Below, piece by piece: positions 44,607 through 52,604 of a DNA stretch of 64,000 bases. The position numbers were made by a program, and so were the translations under genes. Every line of letters starts with the position of its first letter. The stretch's first letter is position 1. Below the pieces are notes generated by a model. That model had not been told where the DNA came from. It did no database searches and worked only from the letters and a program-made list of their open reading frames with translations. This DNA comes from Microcystis wesenbergii NRERC-220 (lineage in GTDB: Bacteria; Cyanobacteriota; Cyanobacteriia; Cyanobacteriales; Microcystaceae): assembly GCF_032027425.1 (NCBI RefSeq), contig NZ_JAVSJA010000001.1:2803501-2867500 (forward strand), in the 5' to 3' direction.

Positions 44607-44826
44607 GAGTTAGGAAGTGGGGAAGTGGGGAAGTGGGAAAGCTGTCTCATCACCCCATCACCCCAAAACCCTATCACCCTATCTCCTGAATACTGACTCC
44701 TGACAAGCCTGCCTCCTGCGATATAATCAGAGTTTGCCGAATCTTAAATCATCCCCTCAGAATTGATGCGATCGAGATTTGGTTTTTTATCTTTGTTAAA
44801 TATGGCCCAACGAGAGAGGACGAACC

Positions 44827-45981
44827 ATGGAAAATAAAAATATGTTGATGATTCCCGGCCCCACACCAGTGCCGGAAGCGGTATTATTGGCTATGGCTAA
44901 AGCACCGATAGGTCATCGGACGGGTGCTTTTAGCAAGGTAATCGCCGAATTAACCGAAAATCTCAAATGGTTGCATCAAACCAGTGGCGATGTCTTAATG
45001 TTAACCGCTTCGGGAACCGGTGTCATGGAAGCGGGAATTATTAATTTTCTCAGCCCCGGCGATCGAGTTTTGGTGGGGGATAATGGTAAATTTGGGGAAC
45101 GTTGGGCGAAAGTCGCGAAAGCATACGGTTTAAATGTGGATGTAGTTAAGGCAGAATGGGGTAAACCCCTAGATCCAGAAGCATTTACCGCTAAACTGAC
45201 CGAAGACAAGGAAAAAGCCATCAAAGCGGTAATTATCACCCATTCGGAAACTTCCACCGGGGTTCTCAATGACTTGGAAAGCATCAACAAAGCGGTAAAA
45301 AACCACGGGGAAGCTTTAATCATCGTCGATGCTGTCACCAGTTTAGGAGCTTATCATATCCCCATCGATGAATGGGGTTTAGATGTGGTCGGTTCTGGTT
45401 CCCAGAAAGGTTATATGATTCCCCCCGGTTTAGGTTTTGTTTCCGTAAGTAAAAAAGCTTGGAAAGCCTACGAAACCGCCAAACTGCCCCGTTTTTATCT
45501 AGATTTAGGCAAATACAAAAAAGCTACCGATGAGGATAGTTCCCCCTTTACCCCTCCAATTAACCTGATGTACGGTTTACAAGCTTCTCTGCAAATGATG
45601 AGAAGGGAGGGATTAGCGGCAATTTTCGCCCGTCACCAACGCTTAACGAAGATGACGCGGGCCGGTATGCGCGCCCTGGATTTGCCCCTCTACGCGGCGG
45701 ATTCCTGGGCTTCCACGGCGATTACTGCGGTGGCCCCCACTCTGGTGGATGCGGAAAAAATTCGTTCGACTCTCAATAAAAAGTTCGACATCGCTGTGGC
45801 TGGTGGTCAGGATCACCTCAAGGGTAAAATCTTCCGTATCGGTCATTTAGGTTTTGCTAGTGAGAGGGATATCCTCACGGTTATCGCTGCCATTGAAGCG
45901 ACTTTAATCGAGTTAGGTGTGGAAGGTGTCACCCCCGGCGCCGGTGTGGCTGCCGCTGCCTCGGTGATGGTGCAGGGTTAA
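44827..45981 (+). CDS. Class V aminotransferase (alanine-glyoxylate / serine-pyruvate type)
   Basis: 384 aa, PLP-dependent. MIPGPTPVPEAVLLAMAKAP at the N-terminus, GHRTGAFSKV, LTASGTGVMEAG (phosphate cup), VDAVTSLGAYHIPIDEWGLD (Asp contacting PLP) and GSQKGYMIPPGLGFVSVS with the Schiff-base Lys (about 196). Cyanobacterial members were once named soluble hydrogenase 42-kDa subunit; the aminotransferase role in photorespiratory glyoxylate metabolism is more likely. The C-terminus VEGVTPGAGVAAAASVMVQG is typical. Confidence 0.88.
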   Translation: MENKNMLMIPGPTPVPEAVLLAMAKAPIGHRTGAFSKVIAELTENLKWLHQTSGDVLMLTASGTGVMEAGIINFLSPGDRVLVGDNGKFGERWAKVAKAYGLNVDVVKAEWGKPLDPEAFTAKLTEDKEKAIKAVIITHSETSTGVLNDLESINKAVKNHGEALIIVDAVTSLGAYHIPIDEWGLDVVGSGSQKGYMIPPGLGFVSVSKKAWKAYETAKLPRFYLDLGKYKKATDEDSSPFTPPINLMYGLQASLQMMRREGLAAIFARHQRLTKMTRAGMRALDLPLYAADSWASTAITAVAPTLVDAEKIRSTLNKKFDIAVAGGQDHLKGKIFRIGHLGFASERDILTVIAAIEATLIELGVEGVTPGAGVAAAASVMVQG

Positions 45982-46163
45982 TCTTGGGTTTATTTTTCCC
46001 CTTCTCCCCAGAGAGGGGGATTTTTGCGGGAAAATATACCCTGTACGCCTAAAATTCGCGGCTGCTTCTGAAAATATGCCTCTATATCGTTATTTGGGCG
46101 GTGAGGAAGCGAATCTCTTACCAAAAAATCCGCTTTCTCGATCCTTCCTTGATAGCAAATCGG

Positions 46164-47483
46164 TTATTGGCACAAGCGCTGATAAACTGTGGCTAAAGCT
46201 TGCACATCACCAACGTTACCCGGGAAAAGAACCACGGGTAAATTAGGAAAGAGGGGATGAGCGGCTGCTGTGCGAACCATGGAGACCCCGGGGAGAATCT
46301 GACCGAGTAAACGGGCTGAACGCAGGCTTAAACCCGTACTTAAGACATCATTGGAGGTAATTCCGCCTTTACTGATTAAAAAACTGATGTCACTGGGTAA
46401 ACCCTTAACAATGTCCATTAACAGGGTGGAGACGGCAACCCCAAAATCAAGACGTTTCTGCACAGAGGCAAAGGTTAACTCTTGCCGACTGGTATAGATC
46501 ACGGGGGTTTGTTTATTTTTGTGAATAAGCTTGACTTTTTCCAGAACTTGTGCTAGGAGTTGCTCTCGTTGGTCGGGACGATCGCGCAATGCCGTCACAT
46601 CGATTTCGACTCCGACGGTGTTGGGTTGTTGAAGCAGTTCATCTAATTGTTGGCTAGTTTTTTTGACGTGGGAACCGACGATAATTGCCCCGGCTTCCCC
46701 CGTGGGCTTATACTTACCCATAGATTCGGGCGCGATCGGTTGAGTTCCTAAATTAGCCAAAGAAGTTAAAATACTGGCGGCACTACGGAATAAAAATTTT
46801 TTTCCCTCCCCTGCGGCGGTTAAAATATCTTCAGCAAAGCGATCGAGATCCGCTTGAGTTTCCCCATCTACCACCCCACATTGATTATTTTTGAGCTTTT
46901 GCAGTCTTTCTAAACTACCTTGACGGATATCTGTCAGTAAAAATCTCTCCACGTCATCTGCTTTAATTCTACCTTGGGTTTTCTCCTCCACATAATCCGG
47001 CAGATAACTGTAATGGTAGGCAAAAACCGAATCGCGAGCGAATTCCGTCTCGTGGACAGGAGTGGGAACGCCATCGATGATTAAATAGTGAATACTATCG
47101 CGAGTGATTCTGCCCCCCTCAAAAAAGGCCGGAATCAGGAAATGAGCATCAAAACCGCCCAATTCTTCGGCAATAACATCAGTTTCGATCGGATAATGCC
47201 CGCGCAGGGTAGAATCGGAACGACTAACCACCAAAAAATCCTCGATTCCCTCTTTAGTTAAGGCAGTTTTCAGGTTATGACAGACTTCTCGCGTGACAGA
47301 CTCGGCTTTTTCGGGGGTTAAAGCGCGAGTATTGGTCAAAACAAAGAAAATTGGCGCATTATCTGCCAATCCCAAGCGGAGAGTATCTTCATCCCACCGC
47401 ATCAATAACAGACAACTATGGACTGTTTGGGAACCTGTCGGGTCGTCATCTAAGACTATGATTTTAGGTCTATTATTACTCAT
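46164..47483 (-). CDS. Four-carbon acid sugar kinase family protein (DUF1537)
   Basis: 439 aa. The N-terminal motif IIVLDDDPTGSQTVHSC is the family start; LVVSRSDSTLRGHYPIETDV and FLIPAFFEGGRITRDSIHY match the substrate half, and SFLISKGGITSNDVL and VSMVRTAAAHPLFPNLPVVLF with GNVGD the nucleotide-binding half. Related enzymes phosphorylate D-threonate, D-erythronate or similar acids. No pathway genes are adjacent, so the substrate is open. Divergent from lpxA. Confidence 0.87.
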   Translation of the reverse strand: MSNNRPKIIVLDDDPTGSQTVHSCLLLMRWDEDTLRLGLADNAPIFFVLTNTRALTPEKAESVTREVCHNLKTALTKEGIEDFLVVSRSDSTLRGHYPIETDVIAEELGGFDAHFLIPAFFEGGRITRDSIHYLIIDGVPTPVHETEFARDSVFAYHYSYLPDYVEEKTQGRIKADDVERFLLTDIRQGSLERLQKLKNNQCGVVDGETQADLDRFAEDILTAAGEGKKFLFRSAASILTSLANLGTQPIAPESMGKYKPTGEAGAIIVGSHVKKTSQQLDELLQQPNTVGVEIDVTALRDRPDQREQLLAQVLEKVKLIHKNKQTPVIYTSRQELTFASVQKRLDFGVAVSTLLMDIVKGLPSDISFLISKGGITSNDVLSTGLSLRSARLLGQILPGVSMVRTAAAHPLFPNLPVVLFPGNVGDVQALATVYQRLCQ

Positions 47484-47633
47484 ATATTTTTTATCAGGAT
47501 GGGAGGGACGGGAGAACCAAGAGAATCTGGTTAATAGTTTATCGGGTTCTGGTTCCCCATTAAAGTCGTCCCCTCCCTAAGCAACCGCTATCAATCTTGA
47601 TCACAATCTGTCCAATATAGGATAAGCTATACC

Positions 47634-48470
47634 ATGATTCATACAGTGACGAAGTTGAGCGCGGGAGACTTCCCTTTGAATACGTTAATCCACCCCACTG
47701 CGGTTATCCATCCGTCGGCAAAACTTGATCCCAAGGTTAAAGTTGGCCCCTATGCTGTGATCGGGGCCAATGTGGAAATTGAAGCTGATACAATTATTGA
47801 TGCCCATGTGGTCATTGAGGGTCCGACCAAAATTGGCAAGGGTAATCATATTTTTTCCGGGGCTGTTATTGGTAATGAACCACAGGATTTAAAGTATAAA
47901 GGGGGCGAAAGTAGCGTAGAAATTGGTGATCATAACCAAATTCGCGAGTTTGTCACGATTAATCGCGCCACGGATACGGGAGAAGTTACCCAAATTGGCA
48001 ATAATAATTTATTAATGGCCTATGTTCACGTTGCCCATAATTGTATTTTGCAAGATAACATTATTATCGCTAATAGTGTCGCTTTGGCAGGTCATGTCCA
48101 GATCGAATCAAAAGCAGTTATCGGGGGGGTTTTAGGAGTACATCAATTTGTTCATATTGGCAAAATGGCTATGTTAGGAGGAATGAGTCGTATTGATCGC
48201 GATGTTCCCCCTTTTACTTTAGTAGAAGGCAATCCCTGTCGGGTACGAACTCTTAATTTAGTCGGTTTACAAAGGGCCGGTTTTACCGATGAAGATTTAA
48301 CTTTACTGAAAAAAGCTTTTCGGATTATCTATCGTTCTAATATAAATCTTCAGGAGGCTTTAGAACAAGTTTCTCTCTTAACCGATAATCCCCACGTTCA
48401 ACATCTCTGTCAATTTTTACAATCCTCTACCACAGGAGAAAAACGTCGCGGTTTAATTCCGGGGAAATAA
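47634..48470 (+). CDS. lpxA: Acyl-ACP--UDP-N-acetylglucosamine O-acyltransferase
   Basis: 278 aa with left-handed beta-helix hexapeptides from about residue 18 (LIHPTAVIHPSAKLDPKVKV). The catalytic His is in AYVHVAHNC, and GVHQFVHIG and MSRIDRDVPPF are typical of LpxA. The C-terminal helical part (LNLVGLQRAGF...LKKAFRIIYRS) is full length. It catalyses the first step of lipid A synthesis. lpxB follows after 229 bases of tandem repeats; both serve LPS together with the Lpt genes at 19.6-26.2 kb. Confidence 0.95.
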   Translation: MIHTVTKLSAGDFPLNTLIHPTAVIHPSAKLDPKVKVGPYAVIGANVEIEADTIIDAHVVIEGPTKIGKGNHIFSGAVIGNEPQDLKYKGGESSVEIGDHNQIREFVTINRATDTGEVTQIGNNNLLMAYVHVAHNCILQDNIIIANSVALAGHVQIESKAVIGGVLGVHQFVHIGKMAMLGGMSRIDRDVPPFTLVEGNPCRVRTLNLVGLQRAGFTDEDLTLLKKAFRIIYRSNINLQEALEQVSLLTDNPHVQHLCQFLQSSTTGEKRRGLIPGK

Positions 48471-48484
48471 TTTCTTGATTGAGG

Positions 48485-48675
48485 AACAGGGTATGGGGTA
48501 TGGGGTGTGGGGTGTGGGATGTGGGCTTCGGCCGTGAGCTCAGCCGAACGGGTGTGGGGTGATGGGGAAGTGGGGAAGTGGGAAGAATAAATAAAAATAA
48601 TCTCCTGTCTCCTGACTCCTATCTCCTGAATCCTGACTCCTATCTCCCGACTCCTGACTCCTGACTCCTGAATTC
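48485..48675. repeat. Compound short-repeat region between lpxA and lpxB
   Basis: GTGTGGG units, a hairpin TTCGGC/GCCGAA (about 48526-48547), GGGAAGT units and a long CTCCTGA/CTCCTAT run. No ORF. Confidence 0.85.
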
Positions 48676-48699
48676 TTTTATTATCAAATAATTATCCAA

Positions 48700-49911
48700 A
48701 TGCGTATATTTATTAGTACGGGTGAGGTATCGGGTGATTTACAGGCAGCGATGCTGATTGAATCCCTTTTTAAACTAGCTAAAACCCAGGCAATTGAGTT
48801 AGAAATTTTTGCCCTCGGCGGTGATCGCATGGAGTTAGCCGGGGCGAAAATGTTGGGTAAAACCACTCGATTGGCTGCCATGGGATTAATTGAATCTATC
48901 CCCTTTATTTGGCCAACTTTACAACTACAAAAACGGGCAAAAGAGTTTTTTAGAGATCATCCCCCCGATCTGATTATTTTAATTGATTATGTGGGGGCAA
49001 ATGTGGCGATCGGTCAATCGGCTAAAAAAATTATTCCCCAGGTGCCAATTATTTATTATATTGCCCCACAGGTGTGGATTTGGTCGGAAGAAAATATTCC
49101 CTCAGCTAAACTAAGGGCCACAGCAGAAAAGTTATTTAATACGGAAAAATTAATCGCCGTCACCGATAAATTATTGGCAATTTTTCCTGCCGAAGCCCGT
49201 TTTTTTGAAGCAAAAGGTTTACCAGTAACTTGGGTGGGACATCCTTTAGTTGATCGTATGGCCAATGCTCCCAATCGCCAAGAAATGCGGCAAAAATGGG
49301 CAATAAAACCCGAAGAAACGGTGATTGCTTTGTTACCCGCTTCCCGTCAACAGGAGTTTAAATATCTCGTGCCGACGGTGTGCGCTGCTGCCCAAAAATT
49401 ACAGGAAAAAATTCCCGATATTAAGTTTTTAATTCCCGTTCCCTTAGCTTTATACGAACCAAAAATGCGAGAATTAGTGGCGGAATATGGATTAAATGCG
49501 GTGATTATGGAACGAGATCAGACTTTAGAAGCCATTGCCGCCGCCGATCTGGCTGTGGCTAAGTCTGGTACAGTTAATCTCGAAATTGCTTTGTTAAACG
49601 TGCCGCAGGTGGTGGTTTACCGTTTAAGTGCAATTACTGCTTGGATTGCCCGCAATATTATGAAGTTTTCTGTGCCATTTGTCTCACCGGTAAATTTAGT
49701 TTTAATGCGAGAAATTGTTCCCGAATTATTACAAGAGGAAGCTAACCCGGAAAGAATTATGCAGGAATGTCTAGACCTATTATTAAATCAGCAACGTCGG
49801 CAAAAAATGTTAGATGAATACGCAGAAACTAGGGCCGGTTTAGGAACGGTGGGCAGTTGCGATCGAGTGGCGCAAGAGGTGTTTAAAATGCTAGAATTGA
49901 GAGGGAAATAA
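48700..49911 (+). CDS. lpxB: Lipid-A-disaccharide synthase
   Basis: 403 aa, GT19 family. MRIFISTGEVSGDLQAAML is the family N-terminus (E-SGD), followed by GGDRMELAGAKML, IDYVGANVAIG, YYIAPQVWIWSEE, TWVGHPLVDRM and LLPASRQQEF. AVAKSGTVNLEIALLNVPQV is the UDP-sugar-binding end. It joins two glucosamine units to make the lipid A disaccharide. Downstream of lpxA on the same strand. Confidence 0.94.
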   Translation: MRIFISTGEVSGDLQAAMLIESLFKLAKTQAIELEIFALGGDRMELAGAKMLGKTTRLAAMGLIESIPFIWPTLQLQKRAKEFFRDHPPDLIILIDYVGANVAIGQSAKKIIPQVPIIYYIAPQVWIWSEENIPSAKLRATAEKLFNTEKLIAVTDKLLAIFPAEARFFEAKGLPVTWVGHPLVDRMANAPNRQEMRQKWAIKPEETVIALLPASRQQEFKYLVPTVCAAAQKLQEKIPDIKFLIPVPLALYEPKMRELVAEYGLNAVIMERDQTLEAIAAADLAVAKSGTVNLEIALLNVPQVVVYRLSAITAWIARNIMKFSVPFVSPVNLVLMREIVPELLQEEANPERIMQECLDLLLNQQRRQKMLDEYAETRAGLGTVGSCDRVAQEVFKMLELRGK

Positions 49912-49997
49912 TAGAAATATATTAGGGGTCGAGAATGGAAGAATCAATAGCAAGTTTCCATTTTTGATTTTGTCAAGTAGATACATCTTTTTTTAGC

Positions 49998-50103
49998 TAA
50001 GTACCTAAGCAAAATTAATTACACATATCTAAACACCTCTTGCCTCTTGCAAGAGTGCCTCTTGCCTATCTTCACTAGGAAATTAATTTTGCACGACTAC
50101 TTA
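49998..50103. mobile_element. MITE-like element, family A copy 2 (106 bp)
   Basis: Ends TAAGTACCTAAGCAAAATTA and, reversed, TAAGTAGTCGTGCAAAATTA. Interior is TGCCTCT/TGCCTCTTGC repeats. Same family as 535-730. Confidence 0.7.
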
Positions 50104-50205
50104 CTAACTATCAGTTTTGTTTTTTTGGCCATCAGCAATCAACTATCTCTGCCATTACTTTTGTAATCACAGTTATCTAGCTGACGGCTGACGGATCAAG
50201 ACTAA

Positions 50206-51288
50206 TTAACGCTGAATTTGGTCAAAAATCGCCCCATCAGCGAAGAATTTTTTCTGGATCGCATCCCAGCTACCGACCGCCGTATAGGGGAACAGATTCG
50301 ACACTTTTGGGTATTGTTTACTAAACTCTTTAGCCACATTAGCATTAACGGGACGGAAACCCACCTTGGCGAATTCCCGCTGCGCTTCGGGAGTAAAGAG
50401 AAATTGGGCAAAAGCTGTCGCTACTTCCCGGGTTTTGCGTTTATCAACTATTTTATCCACTACGGCCACGGGCGGATCGATCGAAACATTGACCGCAGGA
50501 ATAGTATAGGAAAAACCGGTTTCTCCTTTTTGACGGGCCAGAATCACCTCGTTTTCGTAGTTAAGCAGCACATCCCCCTGATCCTGTTTAAAGAATACAT
50601 CGCTCGCCTCCCGGGCATCTTTGGGTAGTACAGGAACGTTTTTATAGACATTACGGACGAAATTGGTCGCTTGTGCTTCATTGCCTCCGGTCCGAGTTAC
50701 CGATCCCCACAGGGCCAGAAAATTCCACCGGGCCACCCCAGAGGTTTTCGGGTTGGCAGTAATGACTTTAATCCCCGATTTGGCTAGATCTGGCCAGTTG
50801 CGGATTCCTTTGGGATTGCCCTGACGAGTAACTAAAGCTACCACGGAACGAGTGGCGATGGCGTTATTGGGGAGTTCTTTCTGCCAACCGGGGTTAACTA
50901 AACCCGCTTTTTGCAAGCGTTCCACATCGGAACCGATAGCCAAATTTACCACATCTGCATCTAATCCGTCGATAACAGCGCGGGTTTGGGAACCAGAGCC
51001 GCCATAACTCTGTTTAATCACCACATCCTGTTTTTTCTCTCTTTTCCATTTGTTGACGAATAGAGGAATGATTTTTGAGTAGGCCGATTGAGTCACCGCG
51101 TAGGAAACTAGGGTGATTTCCACGGTTTGTTGTTTAGCTTGCTGTTTATCCGGACTTGCCAGCAGATTCCCCGATGCCGATAGGGGACTAGAAGCTAGTC
51201 CAATTCCCGTTGTGACGACGGCAGCCGTAGCTAGAGAAATAAAAGGTAAGAGGGTTTTCGGTTTTTCGGGTCTAGGCTCATGGATCAC
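50206..51288 (-). CDS. sbpA: Sulfate ABC transporter substrate-binding protein
   Basis: 360 aa. Likely signal anchor (LLPFISLATAAVVTTGIGL, about 13-32). The binding-protein body: EITLVSYAVTQSAYSKIIPL, KQSYGGSGSQTRAVIDGLDA then DVVNLAIGSD, and NPKTSGVARWNFLALWGS are the sulfate/thiosulfate-binding family motifs. It delivers sulfate to CysT/CysW/CysA, which are not in the window. Start is GTG at 51288 with AGGAG 11 bases upstream; no better ATG exists. Confidence 0.9.
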   Translation of the reverse strand: MIHEPRPEKPKTLLPFISLATAAVVTTGIGLASSPLSASGNLLASPDKQQAKQQTVEITLVSYAVTQSAYSKIIPLFVNKWKREKKQDVVIKQSYGGSGSQTRAVIDGLDADVVNLAIGSDVERLQKAGLVNPGWQKELPNNAIATRSVVALVTRQGNPKGIRNWPDLAKSGIKVITANPKTSGVARWNFLALWGSVTRTGGNEAQATNFVRNVYKNVPVLPKDAREASDVFFKQDQGDVLLNYENEVILARQKGETGFSYTIPAVNVSIDPPVAVVDKIVDKRKTREVATAFAQFLFTPEAQREFAKVGFRPVNANVAKEFSKQYPKVSNLFPYTAVGSWDAIQKKFFADGAIFDQIQR

Positions 51289-51632
51289 GATGTCATCGGC
51301 TCCTTTGTTTATTTATGGGAGATTGCTAGGTATTTTTCCTGAGATTGTATTTTATATGAAATAAAAAACAATTACAATACATTGAAGAAAAATTTATACA
51401 CTCTTAGTTAGGTTAGATGCAAATAAATCAAGCCATTAATAGCTTGATTAGCTGAAAAAAGTGTAAATATTCGATTTATATAGCTTAAATGTGCCTTTAA
51501 ATTCGCCTGAAGCCTCTTTATGCTTCCAGAATAGAGATTTTATTGTCTTTATGGAGAATAAAGAATTTTTTAGCGATCAAAAACCTCTCCCTAGGTGGCT
51601 TCACCGGTGAGGTTAGCGAACCTTAGCAACTA
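51289..51632. other. Intergenic region upstream of sbpA
   Basis: AT-rich DNA with a hairpin AATCAAGC / GCTTGATT near 51427-51450 and no convincing ORF. It likely holds the sbpA promoter; no operator is recognisable. Confidence 0.5.
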
Positions 51633-52580
51633 TAGCAAAGAGCGGGATAGTTAGGACATAATAGAGAAAAAGAAATGAGGAGAAGCTTTCATGGCAGCAC
51701 CCTATAGTGATGATTTAAGACAGAAAGCAGTGAGTGCCGTAGAGCGAGGGGAGAAAAAAAGCCATGTCTGTCGCACCCTCAATATTAGTCGTAATACATT
51801 AGACCTATGGCTGAAACGGAAGAAACAAACTGGGACGGTGGCCGCTAAAACTAACTATCGTCGAGGGCCGAAGCCCAAAATTGACGATTTAGAAGCCTTT
51901 CAAAAGTTGGCCGAACAATATGGGCATTTGACCCAAGAAAAAATGGCGCAAAAATGGGCTAACCCAGTCAGTAGGATGAGAATTGGTCAAGCGCTCAAAA
52001 GAATTGGATTTACTAGAAAAAAAAAACTTATGGCTACAGAGAAAGAGATGAAGAAGCCCGAAAAGAGTTTCTCCAAAAAATCAGAGGTTATGCCCCGGAA
52101 AGATTTGTCTATATTGATGAAGCTGGAATAGATAACACCATCGATTATCCTTATGGATATTGTCACAAATCAGAAAGATTTGAGGCTTTAAAGTTAGGTC
52201 ACTGTAGCGAACGAGTTAGTGTGATCAGCGGTTGGTGGCGTGGTTCCACGATCGCGCCAATGGTGTTTGAGGGGTACTGTAATACAGAGTTGGTGTGTGA
52301 GTGGATAGAACAATTGCTATTACCCGAACTACTACCCGGTCAAATTATCATCATTGATAACGCCAGTTTTCATCCCAAAGAGAGAATCAAAAAATTGTTA
52401 GCTAAAGCGGGATGTGAAGTGCTATTTTTACCCGCCTATTCTCCAGACCTCAACAAAATTGAAAAGTTCTGGGCTAGATTGAAAAACTATGTTAGTCAGA
52501 TTATCAATGATAGTGAAAACCTTGTGGATGCTGTGAGTAAAGCCTTCAGGCATCTGTCCTAACTAACTCGTTCTATGCCA
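51633..52580 (+). mobile_element. IS630-family insertion sequence, copy 2 (948 bp)
   Basis: Same length and ends as copy 1 (13184-14131); flanked by TA at 51631-51632 and 52581-52582. The right end is 24 bases from the start of a group II intron. Confidence 0.93.
51691..52562 (+). CDS. IS630-family transposase, made by -1 frameshifting
   Basis: First frame 51691-52131 (146 codons, helix-turn-helix), second frame from the A10 run near 52017 to 52562 with the DDE residues. With a -1 slip the 872 bases encode 290 aa without a stop. Identical design to copy 1; the two differ by at least one residue (Leu here in SPDLNKIE). Probably active, given two near-identical copies in one 64-kb window. Confidence 0.88.
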
Positions 52581-52604
52581 TATTACCCTAAAATTGAAGC
52601 GGTA

